From NCBI RefSeq assembly GCF_008579165.1, contig NZ_BKCN01000017.1: DNA of 55,320 nucleotides; one strand, given 5' to 3'. Of the stretch, positions 19,560-27,477 are shown one piece after another; the stretch's first letter is position 1; each line of letters begins with the position of its first letter. The notes under the pieces were generated by a model that was not told where the DNA came from, ran no database searches, and saw only the letters and a list, made by a program, of their open reading frames with translations. The position numbers and the translations under genes were made by a program. This DNA comes from Iodidimonas nitroreducens. GTDB taxonomy: Bacteria; Pseudomonadota; Alphaproteobacteria; Sphingomonadales; Rhodothalassiaceae.

Positions 19560-19877
19560 CTGAATATTCCTTATTTCTGGCCCTATTCCGGGCCTTCCTC
19601 TCGCTTTCATCCGGCCTTATCCTAGTAGGCCATTCATCTGGGCACTATGATCATCGCGAGCCTATGGGGCCCAAGCTGAAGACCCCCAATGACGCAATGA
19701 CTACATTTTTGTTTCAGTTATATGACACATGCCCTTGTTATGCGGATGATGGCTGCGTAAAATTGTCATCGCTTTTGTGTTATGCTTTGAATTCCTAGCC
19801 ACCAGCCATCCAATTTGACAAAGCCCGGCAAAACGCGCACGCCTTCATAAACCATAATGGATAAAGGGTCATCGATC
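19560..19877. other. pstS-phoU divergent intergenic region
   Basis: 318 bases between the divergent pstS and phoU starts. It contains the PhoB-like repeats at 19690-19728 for pstS. On the phoU side there is one further TTGTCATCG half-site near 19762 and a TTGACA near 19815 without a convincing -10. No gene is visible. Confidence 0.6.
19690..19728 (-). promoter_or_regulatory. PhoB box upstream of pstS
   Basis: On the minus strand TGTCATATAACTGAAAC matches the Pho box pattern (CTGTCATATAACTGTCA) in the first half and spacing. It is continued by 11-base-phased units TGTAGTCATTG and CGTCATTG. Position is about 130-170 bases before the pstS start. Known pst operons are induced by PhoB under phosphate limitation, and this is the expected place. 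Confidence 0.65.
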
Positions 19878-20596
19878 ATGCAGCATACGGTCAGCGCCTA
19901 TGATGAGGAACTCAATGCCTTACGCTCTATCGTAACGCAAATGGGGGGCCTTGCCGAACAGGAACTTGCCGAGCTGTCGCCGCCCTTACCGCCCGGGATC
20001 CGGAAGCCGCTGCCAAGGTCATTGCCATGGATAAACGGCTTGATGCTTTGGAATTCGAGGCCGATGCCCTTGTCGTTCAGATGATCGCCCGGCGCAGCCC
20101 TGTGGCGGACGATCTACGCGAGATCATTTCCGCCCTGAAAATCACCGGAATGTTGGAACGGGTGGGCGATTTTGCCAAAAACATCGCCAAGCGGGTGACG
20201 GTAATTTCCCAATCGGCGCCCGTGCGGCCAGCCGCCACCATCCCGCAAATGGCCCAGGAAGCGCATATGATGATTTCCAATGTGCTGGAAGCCTATGTGG
20301 AGCGCGATAGCGCCAAGGCGGTGATGGTCTGGCGCAGCGATGATCGGGTGGATGCTCTTTATAATAGCCTGTTTCGTGAATTGCTGACCTATATGATGGA
20401 ATCGCCCTCTTCGATCACCCAAAGCACCCATTTGCTGTTCATCGCCAAAAATATCGAACGCATTGGCGATCAGGCCACCAATATCGCCGAGGTGATTTAT
20501 TTCGCCATCGAAGGCGAGCCTTTGGAAGATGATCGCCCCAAAAGCGATACCACATCTTTTGCCCGGCCCGATCAGATCGCGCCCCCCCGGACCTGA
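19878..20596 (+). CDS. phoU: PhoU phosphate signalling regulator (frameshifted)
   Basis: Cytoplasmic helical protein that couples PstSCAB to the PhoR sensor and limits phosphate uptake. Two PhoU repeats are visible: QHTVSAYDEELNALRSIVTQ with LDALEFEADALVVQMIAR, and AHMMISNVLEAYVERD with NIERIGDQATNIAEVIYF. The frame breaks near 19973: one added base gives AELAEAVAALTARDPEAAAK. About 239 residues. Start is the ATG at 19878. It is unusual in being divergent from pstSCAB instead of being its last gene. No phoB or phoR follows in the window. Confidence 0.93.
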
Positions 20597-20794
20597 AGAA
20601 CCGGTTGATATGTCTCCGCTGATCTGGTGCACGGCCTTCTTTTGTGGCTGAGCGGCCGGAGACGATCACCTTTATGTGATGATCACGATGGAGAGCGGCG
20701 AAAGATAAGCGCTCCTGACCCTAAAAGGCGCGTGAAGCCCAAATAAAGAGCCGGGGCGAGCCACAATACAGGGCCGGTGCAGACCCGTTCAATC

Positions 20795-20824
20795 TTGACA
20801 AATTTGTCTTATCCAGTTTATTTT
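20795..20824 (+). promoter_or_regulatory. Sigma-70-type promoter for the lyase operon
   Basis: A perfect -35 TTGACA (20795-20800), an 18-base spacer and TATTTT as -10 (20819-20824) predict a start near 20832, giving a leader of roughly 105 bases. The local AT-richness contrasts with the surrounding coding DNA. Confidence 0.5.
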
Positions 20825-20856
20825 TCGTAAATCGGATTTATTTTCGATATACGAAA
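20823..20856. promoter_or_regulatory. Tandem palindromic operators, IclR-like
   Basis: TTTCG-ATATA-CGAAA (20842-20856) is a perfect 5-5-5 palindrome. A degenerate copy, TTTCG-TAAAT-CGGAT, lies at 20823-20837. TTTCG/CGAAA arms of this spacing resemble IclR-family operators. The pair covers the -10 and predicted start site, so repression is the likely effect. The regulator gene is not in the window. Confidence 0.55.
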
Positions 20857-20937
20857 TTAATTGTCATCGATTCCGCGCGATCAACAATGCCAGATCGTCT
20901 TGAGCCAGACTGACAGACAAAAAATCAAGGGAACCCT

Positions 20938-21738
20938 ATGCGTATCGGGAAACAAGATCAGCCTTATTCGGCCATCTCCACATCCACCGCCGATGTGATC
21001 ACCGTGCGGGGTCTGGATTTATGCGAAGATCTGATCGGCAAGATCAATTTTGCCGATTATTTCTATTTTCTGGTGACCGGCCAGATGCCGAATGACAATC
21101 AGCGGTTTTTTCTCAATGCCGTTCTGGTGGCCATCGCCGAACATGGGCTGGTGCCAAGCGTTCAGGCCGCCCGGATGACCTTGGCCGCCGCCCCCGAAGC
21201 CTGGCAAGGCGCGGTTTCGGCTGGCCTTCTGGGCTGCGGTTCGGTGGTTCTGGGCAGTTCGGAAGTGGCCGGACAATTCCTGACCCGCGTGCTTGCGCGG
21301 CAAAAATCAGACGATAGCGATCTTGATACGGCAGCGAAACAAACCATCGAAATGGCGGTTTCAGAAAAGCGTAAAATTCCCGGCATTGGCCATTCCCATC
21401 ATTCCACCGGCGATCCTCGGGCCAATCTCCTGCTCAAATTAGCCGATGAAAAAGGGGTTTCGGGGGATCATATCGCGGCTTTGCGGGCCATCTCGAAACA
21501 GGCGAAATTGATCACCAATCGGGATCTGCCGGTGAATGTGAGCGGGGCCATTCCGGCGGTGATGCTGGATGTGGGCTTTCCCCTCAGCGCCTTGAAGGGC
21601 GTGCCCCTTCTGGCGCGCACCGCCAGCCTTGTGGGCCATCTTTACGAGGAAACGCAAAGGCCCATCGGCTTTGTTCTTTCTTATGGCGCCAGTCAGGCCA
21701 TTGATTATGACGGCCCTGCTCCCAAAGAAAAGGCGTGA
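20938..21738 (+). CDS. Citryl-CoA-lyase-like protein of the citrate synthase fold
   Basis: 266 residues, against about 430 for citrate synthase; this short form corresponds to the citryl-CoA lyase type. The conserved citrate-synthase segment is IPGIGHSHHSTGDPRANLLL, with the catalytic His and the DPRA motif, and the N-terminal phrase ITVRGLDLCEDLIGKINFAD matches the fold's small start. Known members cleave citryl-CoA to acetyl-CoA and oxaloacetate. The true substrate here may be another hydroxy-diacyl-CoA. The ATG at 20938 follows AAGGGA. It is the first gene of a four-gene operon with a CoA-transferase 10 bases downstream, which could make the acyl-CoA that this enzyme cleaves. No frame breaks were seen. 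Confidence 0.75.
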   Translation: MRIGKQDQPYSAISTSTADVITVRGLDLCEDLIGKINFADYFYFLVTGQMPNDNQRFFLNAVLVAIAEHGLVPSVQAARMTLAAAPEAWQGAVSAGLLGCGSVVLGSSEVAGQFLTRVLARQKSDDSDLDTAAKQTIEMAVSEKRKIPGIGHSHHSTGDPRANLLLKLADEKGVSGDHIAALRAISKQAKLITNRDLPVNVSGAIPAVMLDVGFPLSALKGVPLLARTASLVGHLYEETQRPIGFVLSYGASQAIDYDGPAPKEKA

Positions 21739-21748
21739 GGACACACAT

Positions 21749-22918
21749 ATGACCAAGATTTTGAAGGATATTCGGGTCGTTGAGATGGGCACCTTCATCA
21801 CCGGCCCGGCGGCTGCCATGTATATGGCCGATCAGGGGGCCGATGTGATCAAGGTTGAGCGCCCCGAAACGGGTGATCCCTTTCGCGCCTTTAAAGGCGG
21901 GCTTTATAGCCCCCATTTCCAAACCTATAACCGCAATAAACGCAGTATCGCCCTCGATACCCGCCAACCCGAAGATCAGGCGGTTTTGCATGAACTGATC
22001 AAAACGGCGGATGTGTTCATTCAGAATTTCCGCCCCGGCGTGGCAGAAAAGCTTGGTGCCGGCGAGGAAACTTTGCGGGCCATCAATCCCCGGCTGATCT
22101 ATTGCTCGATTTCAGGTTTTGGAACCAGCGGCCCGGCCATGGATCGCCCGGCATTCGACACGGTAGCGCAGGCCGCCAGCGGCTATTTACGCCTGCTGGT
22201 ACCCCATGATAAGCCGCGCGTGCTGGGCCCGGCCATTGCCGATGCCGTCACCGGTTTTTATGCATCCTATGGCATTTTGGCGGCTTTGGTGGAGCGCGGC
22301 ACCACCGGCAAAGGGCGGCGGGTGGATGTGTCGATGCTCGAAGCCATGTGTCATTTCAATCTGGATAGCTTCACCCATTATTTCTCCATGAATGAAGTGA
22401 TGGACCCCTATAGCCGGCCCAGCGTCTCGCAATCCTATGTTTTTGAATGTGCTGATGGAAAATGGGTTGCGCTTCATTTGTCATCGCCCCCCAAATTCTG
22501 GGATGGGCTGGCCGCCGCCATTGAAAAGCCCGATCTGTTCGATGATCCCCGCTTTGCCGATCGCGCCGCCCGGATCAAACATCAGGATGATCTGATTGAT
22601 CTGATGGCCCCGATCTTTCGCCGCCATGATCGCGCCTATTGGTGCGATCGGCTGGAAGCCGAAGGCGTGCCCTATTCCGCCGCCTATGATAGCGATGAAG
22701 CGCTGGAAGACCCGCAAGCCAAGCATCTCAAGATCAAGGTCAGCACCCACCATCCGGTGATGGGCGAATTCACCACGGTGCGCTCGCCTTTGTCTTATGA
22801 TGGCGCCGCCAGCCTTGATGTGCTGGCGCCCCCGATGCTGGATGAGCATGGCGCTGAAATCCGTGCCGAATTAGCAGATCGGAACGCCTCTGTGCGCAAT
22901 CAGGGCGCGGCAGAATAA
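21749..22918 (+). CDS. CaiB/BaiF family III CoA-transferase
   Basis: 389 residues. Transfers CoA between carboxylic acids. Family features: VVEMGTFITGPAAAMYMADQ at the start (cited to 20), GADVIKVERPETGDPFR, NRNKRSIALDTRQPE, NFRPGVAEKLG, and the catalytic Asp in RPAFDTVAQAASG. The start is the ATG at 21749, with a GTGAGGA ribosome site overlapping the lyase stop region. The upstream extension overlaps the lyase gene and was rejected. The pairing with the lyase suggests CoA activation of a C4-C6 hydroxy-acid. The acid itself cannot be read from the sequence. Confidence 0.88.
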   Translation: MTKILKDIRVVEMGTFITGPAAAMYMADQGADVIKVERPETGDPFRAFKGGLYSPHFQTYNRNKRSIALDTRQPEDQAVLHELIKTADVFIQNFRPGVAEKLGAGEETLRAINPRLIYCSISGFGTSGPAMDRPAFDTVAQAASGYLRLLVPHDKPRVLGPAIADAVTGFYASYGILAALVERGTTGKGRRVDVSMLEAMCHFNLDSFTHYFSMNEVMDPYSRPSVSQSYVFECADGKWVALHLSSPPKFWDGLAAAIEKPDLFDDPRFADRAARIKHQDDLIDLMAPIFRRHDRAYWCDRLEAEGVPYSAAYDSDEALEDPQAKHLKIKVSTHHPVMGEFTTVRSPLSYDGAASLDVLAPPMLDEHGAEIRAELADRNASVRNQGAAE

Positions 22919-22967
22919 ATCGTGAACCGTGGCCTAAAGGCTGCAAGAAGAAGGAAAGATCGGCCCT

Positions 22968-23825
22968 ATGGCATCCATGAATAAAAGCGGCCGACAGATC
23001 AGCAAAAAGGTTGCGGGCGTGCCCTCATCGGATGGTGCCGGGGTCAAGATGCGCCGCCTCATCGCCTCGCCCCTGCTCGATTATGTGGATCCTTTTTTGC
23101 TGCTCGATGAATTTCGCACCGATCGCCCCGGAGATTATATCGGCGGCTTTCCCGATCATCCCCATCGCGGCTTTGAAACCGTTACCTATATGCTGGCGGG
23201 CCGGATGCGCCATGGCGATAATAAAGGCAATCAGGGGCTTTTGCGGCCTGGTTCCGTCCAATGGATGACCGCCGGTCGCGGCATCATTCATTCCGAAATG
23301 CCCGAGCAGGAAAATGGCCTGATGTGGGGCTTTCAGCTTTGGGTCAATCTGCCAGCCGATAAAAAAATGATCGCCCCGCGCTATCAGGATATTCAGCCCG
23401 AAGATATTCCGCAGATCGAACGCGAGGATGGCATTCGGATCAAGCTGATCGCCGGTGAAGTGGATGGCGTCAAGGGCGCGGTGGATGGCATTGCCACCCA
23501 TCCGGTCTTTTTGGATATTGCCCTGCCTCAGGATTTATCCTTCAGCCATGATCTGCCCAGCACCCATAATTGTTTCGTCTATCCCTATGATGGCGATATC
23601 GCCATTGGTTCAGGGGATGAAGCCCAGCTTTTACCGCATCAGCAATTGGCCGTTCTCAGCCCCGGTGATCAGGTCGAGATCATCGGCAAATCCCCGCTTA
23701 GCCGGTTTATTCTGGTGGCTGGCCAGCCCCTTCATGAACCCGTGGCCCGCTATGGGCCTTTTGTTATGAACACGGCTGATCAATTGAGACAGGCCGTTGC
23801 CGATTTTCAGGCGGGCCGCTTTTGA
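22968..23825 (+). CDS. Pirin family protein
   Basis: Bicupin of 285 residues; some pirins are iron-dependent quercetinases, others modulate enzymes. Metal ligands are visible in FPDHPHRGFETVTYML (two His) and RGIIHSEMPEQEN (His and Glu). VDPFLLLDEFRTD and RFILVAGQPLHEP are also typical. ATG at 22968 with an AAGGAAAG ribosome site. Third gene of the lyase operon, 49 bases after the CoA-transferase and 46 before the VOC gene. Together with the VOC protein it suggests oxidative breakdown of an aromatic or enolic compound, but this is inference from neighbours. Confidence 0.9.
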   Translation: MASMNKSGRQISKKVAGVPSSDGAGVKMRRLIASPLLDYVDPFLLLDEFRTDRPGDYIGGFPDHPHRGFETVTYMLAGRMRHGDNKGNQGLLRPGSVQWMTAGRGIIHSEMPEQENGLMWGFQLWVNLPADKKMIAPRYQDIQPEDIPQIEREDGIRIKLIAGEVDGVKGAVDGIATHPVFLDIALPQDLSFSHDLPSTHNCFVYPYDGDIAIGSGDEAQLLPHQQLAVLSPGDQVEIIGKSPLSRFILVAGQPLHEPVARYGPFVMNTADQLRQAVADFQAGRF

Positions 23826-23871
23826 TTTTGCGACAGGCCTTTTGCCATAACCAGCGTGAATGAGGAGAGAG

Positions 23872-24495
23872 ATGATGTCCGCACCCTTAGAAACAGCGAC
23901 GAATCCCAAAGATTTCAAGCTGAAAACCCGTGGCCTGCACCATGCGGCCTATCTGACCAAGGACATGGATAAAACCATCGATTTCTATCACAATCTGCTC
24001 AATATGCCCTTGGTGGTTACCCTGGCCCTACCCGAACCCGATCCTTTTGCCGGAGAAATTCCGGTGCGCGGCGATGTGGCAGGCACCCGGCATTATTTCT
24101 TTGATTGCGGCCAGGGGGCAAGCCTCGCCTTTTTCTCATGGAATGAAAGCTTTGGGGATATCGATCCCGATCTGGGGGTGATGCATCATATTTCGCTCAA
24201 TGTCGAAACGGTGGACGAGCTTTATGCCTTGAAAGAAAAGCTCGAAGCCCATGGGATTTCCGTCACCAAAGTGATTGATCATTTCTTTTGCAAATCGATC
24301 TATTTCCGCGATCCCAATGGCCTTTATCTGGAATATTCATCCTCCACGATCGAATATCATGAAGATAAGCCCTTTCTGGAAGATCCAGAGCCGCTTGATG
24401 AAGCCGTCAAGGCCTTGGGCGATAAGCTTTCAGACTATAAAACGCAATTCCGCGAAGGCCATAATTTCGTCGATCCCGATAACAAAAAGCATTAA
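23872..24495 (+). CDS. VOC family protein, possible ring-cleavage dioxygenase
   Basis: About 207 residues of the glyoxalase/extradiol dioxygenase fold. The metal triad seems complete: His in GLHHAAYLTKDMDKTIDFYH (cited to 20), His in VMHHISLNVETVD and Glu in GLYLEYSSSTIEYH. A C-terminal extension of about 50 charged residues follows. Two ATGs (23872, 23875) sit behind a GAGGAGAG ribosome site. Last gene of the operon, followed by a terminator. A dioxygenase, lyase or isomerase role would all fit, and the substrate is unknown. Confidence 0.8.
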   Translation: MMSAPLETATNPKDFKLKTRGLHHAAYLTKDMDKTIDFYHNLLNMPLVVTLALPEPDPFAGEIPVRGDVAGTRHYFFDCGQGASLAFFSWNESFGDIDPDLGVMHHISLNVETVDELYALKEKLEAHGISVTKVIDHFFCKSIYFRDPNGLYLEYSSSTIEYHEDKPFLEDPEPLDEAVKALGDKLSDYKTQFREGHNFVDPDNKKH

Positions 24496-24505
24496 GGGCG
24501 GGGTG

Positions 24506-24556
24506 TTATGCCGGGTCCATCGCGTGAAGGGCGCGTGCATTCGAAAGAGTGGACCC
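24506..24556. repeat. Dispersed palindrome, copy 2 (long-loop form)
   Basis: TGCCGGGTCCA and TGGACCCGGCA are perfect inverted repeats around an insert beginning TCGCGTGAAGGGCG. The insert start matches the flank of the copy at 55257-55300 (AACTCGTGAAGGGCG). It lies between the VOC gene and its terminator. Confidence 0.55.
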
Positions 24557-24607
24557 GGCAACTGAAGCAAAGCGATGGGCTGACCGAATGGCCCTGACGG
24601 CGGCGCT

Positions 24608-24643
24608 ATGAGGGGCAAGTGCTTTTTCTCACCTGCCCCTCAT
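24608..24643 (+). terminator. Terminator between the VOC gene and the TonB receptor
   Basis: ATGAGGGGCAAGTG and CACCTGCCCCTCAT form 14-base arms with one mismatch and an 8-base loop, followed by TTTCCTG on the plus strand. It ends the lyase operon and also separates it from the convergent receptor gene. Confidence 0.7.
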
Positions 24644-24669
24644 TTTCCTGTTAAAGCGCCCTGAAGGCT

Positions 24670-27240
24670 TTAGAAATCCAAAGAGAGCCGTGCATAGTAG
24701 AAGCCGCCATTCAAGCCATAAGCGAGACCCCGCAAGGGAAATTTGATATTGCCAAATTCTCCGCTGGGATCGCTGGTGATAAAGCGCAGAGGCGAATTAT
24801 CGGCCAGTTTATTGGGCTTTTGATCCAGCAGATTATTCGCCCCCACCGCGATCTGCGCCCAATCGGTGAGCTTATAGCGCAATTCGAGATCGATCAGCAC
24901 CGCCGCACCGGGGCGCAGGCGGTCTTCATCCGCCAGCCCCAATCCGGCGATGGCTTCAGGCGGAAAGCCCAGCCCCCGCGCGGTGAAAAAGCTGGTTTCC
25001 GTGCTGCCGAAATAATTGAACCGCAACACGCCGCCCCATTCATCGCGCTCATAATCGAAGCTGGCATTCCCCCGCACCCGTGGCTGGCCGCGCTCCAAAA
25101 ACACTTCTGATGGCTCGGGGAATAGAAAAGCGGGATCCACCCCATCGGGTGCTCTGACATTTTCCACGGTGGTTTTATTGAGATTGAGCGCGAAGGTCGA
25201 GGTCAGCGCCCCTCCGGCAAGGGTGGTATTGTGATTGATCACCACATCCACCCCTTTGGTTTCGGTATCGATGGCATTGGAGAAGAAATTCGCCTGACCA
25301 ATGGCATTATCAATCAGAAACTGCTGGGCTGCAGGCGCATCATCCAGATCGCCGGGGCGCAGGGGATTTCCCAAAACGATCCGATCATCGATTTGAATCA
25401 AAAAACCATCCACGGTGATGGTGAGATTATCCAAAGGCTGCCAGACAAAGCCTGCGCTATAGCTGTCGGATTCCTCCAATTGAAGACTATCGATGCCAAA
25501 AAAGCCCGGAAATTCCGACCCGACCGAGGCCAGCAGGGTTTCCGTCAGGCCCGCAGCGCTGGCTGTGGTCGCCACCTGAGTAAAGCCGATCTGTTGCAGA
25601 GAAGGTGCGCGAAAGCCTGTGGCCACAGCCCCACGCAGGGCCAGCTGATCGGTGATTTCAACCCGGGAACTGACCTTCCAGGTGAATTTATCGCCGATAT
25701 CGCCATAATCTTCAAAACGCCCGGCGACGCCCAAAGTCCAGATATCGCCAAAGGTCGTTTCAAAATCGGCATATACGGCATAATTATCGCGACCCGAAGT
25801 GCCCGCCGTTTCCGGGCGGAACCCGGGAAAAGCCTGAAAGCCGCAGGTCGCCGCAGTTGCAGGATCGGTGATCGAGGGGATGAAACGATTTTCCGGGCTC
25901 AAGCCGCAGGAAAAGCTTTCAAGCTGACCGGGCGTGATGCGAAAGGTTTCATCGCGATATTCCGCCCCGAAGGCCATATAAAGCGTGCTGGGCAACAGAT
26001 CATCGATCTGGCCTGCGATATCAGCATTGAAGGTGGCCTGTTCAAATTCCAGGCTACCGGAAAAGCCCGACGTAGGCCCCAGATTGGCCACAACCTCGGC
26101 ATCCGTGGCACCGGGATTGTTATTCAAAAAATCGGCCGCAATCGAAACATTGGGTGTATCGCGGGTTCTGAGATCATAATCATTCTTGCCATAAACCGCC
26201 GAAACATCCCATGTCCAGAAGGCCCCCAGATCGCCGCGAAAACCCCCGGCAAAGGAAATATCTTCGGATTCATTGAGATCGCGGGGCAAAAAGCCTTCGG
26301 GGAAGGCCTGTGGCACTGTGCGCGCCGGATTATTGGTAAAGCGGAAAAAACCGGCCCCCAAAGCTTCATTATAGGAATAGCCGCCAAAGCTGTAGAGCTC
26401 GACGCTATCCGATATGGGTGCGGCCATATTATACCACAGCATATAGCCTTCGGAATCCGCATCCCCCACCTGAAAACGCCGATCCCCGAAAAAGGGGCTG
26501 ATATCCGCGCGATTGGTCTCTTCAGCATTGCGATATTCAGCGGTGAAATTGATGAACCCGCTTTCGCCCAGGGAAAAGCCGCCATTGCCCTGGATTTGAT
26601 AGCTTTCCCCATCGCCTTCATAGGTTTGGCCAAGCTGGGCGGCAACATAAAATTCATTGACGCTTTCTTGCAATTCGATATTCACCACCCCGGCAATGGC
26701 ATCAGAGCCATATTGGGCCGCTGCACCATCGCGCAGAATTTCAACCCTTTGAATGGCCGCCGTGGGAATAGCGTTGAAATCGGTTCCCGTGGCACCTTCG
26801 CCAATGGTGCCCGACAAGCCCAGCAAAGACCGCTGATGGCGGCGCTTACCATTCACTAAAACCAGCACCTGATCAGGCCCCAGGCCGCGCAAAGTGGCCG
26901 GGCGGAACAGATCATTGCCATCGGAAATCTGTGTGCGGGAAAAATTGAACGAAGGTGCTAAAGCCTGCAACATGGGGCCAAATTCGGTAAAGCCATTCTG
27001 GCGGATCGTTTCGATATTGATAACATCCACCGGCACCGCCGTATCAACAGAGGTGCGCCCCTTCACCCGGGTGCCCAGCGTGATGATTTCTTCAATCTGC
27101 GTGATGGCGCCGCTTTCGCCATCTTCATTGCTTTGCGCGTAGGCCCCCGATGCCATCAGGCTCAGCAAGGGCAAAACCGCGACCGATCCCAGCAAAGCCT
27201 TATGATAACCGCGCCTGCTCGCAGCATTTTGTTTTTTCAC
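24670..27240 (-). CDS. TonB-dependent outer-membrane receptor
   Basis: 856-residue beta-barrel transporter. A signal peptide (LLGSVAVLPLLSLMASGAYA) is followed by the TonB-box region and the plug: IITLGTRVKGRTSVDTAVPV, RGLGPDQVLVLVNGKRRHQR and ILRDGAAAQYGSDAIAGVVN. The barrel ends with YYARLSLDF, the usual C-terminal Phe for outer-membrane insertion. The start is GTG at 27240 behind GGGAGGATCAT. The RRHQR/GTIGEGATGTDFNAIP phrases put it in the group of receptors common in sphingomonads and relatives, whose ligands are mostly unknown. It is divergent from putA. No siderophore or B12 gene adjoins it. No frame break despite its length. Confidence 0.93.
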   Translation of the reverse strand: MKKQNAASRRGYHKALLGSVAVLPLLSLMASGAYAQSNEDGESGAITQIEEIITLGTRVKGRTSVDTAVPVDVINIETIRQNGFTEFGPMLQALAPSFNFSRTQISDGNDLFRPATLRGLGPDQVLVLVNGKRRHQRSLLGLSGTIGEGATGTDFNAIPTAAIQRVEILRDGAAAQYGSDAIAGVVNIELQESVNEFYVAAQLGQTYEGDGESYQIQGNGGFSLGESGFINFTAEYRNAEETNRADISPFFGDRRFQVGDADSEGYMLWYNMAAPISDSVELYSFGGYSYNEALGAGFFRFTNNPARTVPQAFPEGFLPRDLNESEDISFAGGFRGDLGAFWTWDVSAVYGKNDYDLRTRDTPNVSIAADFLNNNPGATDAEVVANLGPTSGFSGSLEFEQATFNADIAGQIDDLLPSTLYMAFGAEYRDETFRITPGQLESFSCGLSPENRFIPSITDPATAATCGFQAFPGFRPETAGTSGRDNYAVYADFETTFGDIWTLGVAGRFEDYGDIGDKFTWKVSSRVEITDQLALRGAVATGFRAPSLQQIGFTQVATTASAAGLTETLLASVGSEFPGFFGIDSLQLEESDSYSAGFVWQPLDNLTITVDGFLIQIDDRIVLGNPLRPGDLDDAPAAQQFLIDNAIGQANFFSNAIDTETKGVDVVINHNTTLAGGALTSTFALNLNKTTVENVRAPDGVDPAFLFPEPSEVFLERGQPRVRGNASFDYERDEWGGVLRFNYFGSTETSFFTARGLGFPPEAIAGLGLADEDRLRPGAAVLIDLELRYKLTDWAQIAVGANNLLDQKPNKLADNSPLRFITSDPSGEFGNIKFPLRGLAYGLNGGFYYARLSLDF

Positions 27241-27376
27241 ATGATCCTCCCGATCAAACTTGTTTCAAATCATCACATATTTGTCCGCCTGTTTTTCCTC
27301 ACAGGTCGGCTCTGCGAAACAAGGTTATATATTGAGACTTAAAAGCGCGATAAAAAACACTTTAAACACGCATTTT

Positions 27377-27396
27377 ATGAAGCAGTGTTGCTTCAT
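27377..27396. promoter_or_regulatory. Perfect inverted repeat upstream of putA
   Basis: ATGAAGCA, loop GTGT, TGCTTCAT lies 81 bases before the putA ATG in the AT-rich putA/receptor spacer. It is a plausible operator for an Lrp/AsnC-type proline regulator such as PutR. No regulator gene is adjacent, so the protein is a guess. Confidence 0.45.
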
Positions 27397-27477
27397 GCTC
27401 ACTATCCTTTTCATTTGCTTCCCTTATCACTACATGCTTGGGGTGATGTGTATAAGCTCTATGACAAGGATGTGTTT

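Larger units (their letters stand above)
20597..20937. other. Intergenic region before the citryl-CoA-lyase-like operon
   Basis: 341 bases. The first part, after phoU, holds no clear terminator or gene. The second part is AT-rich and carries a sigma-70-like promoter with overlapping palindromic operators, listed separately, followed by an AAGGGA ribosome site just before 20938. Confidence 0.65.

Noticed and set aside
20597..20794. A small RNA or tRNA after phoU
   Set aside because: No cloverleaf, no T-loop GGTTCGAATCC-type motif, no terminator-ended hairpin series.
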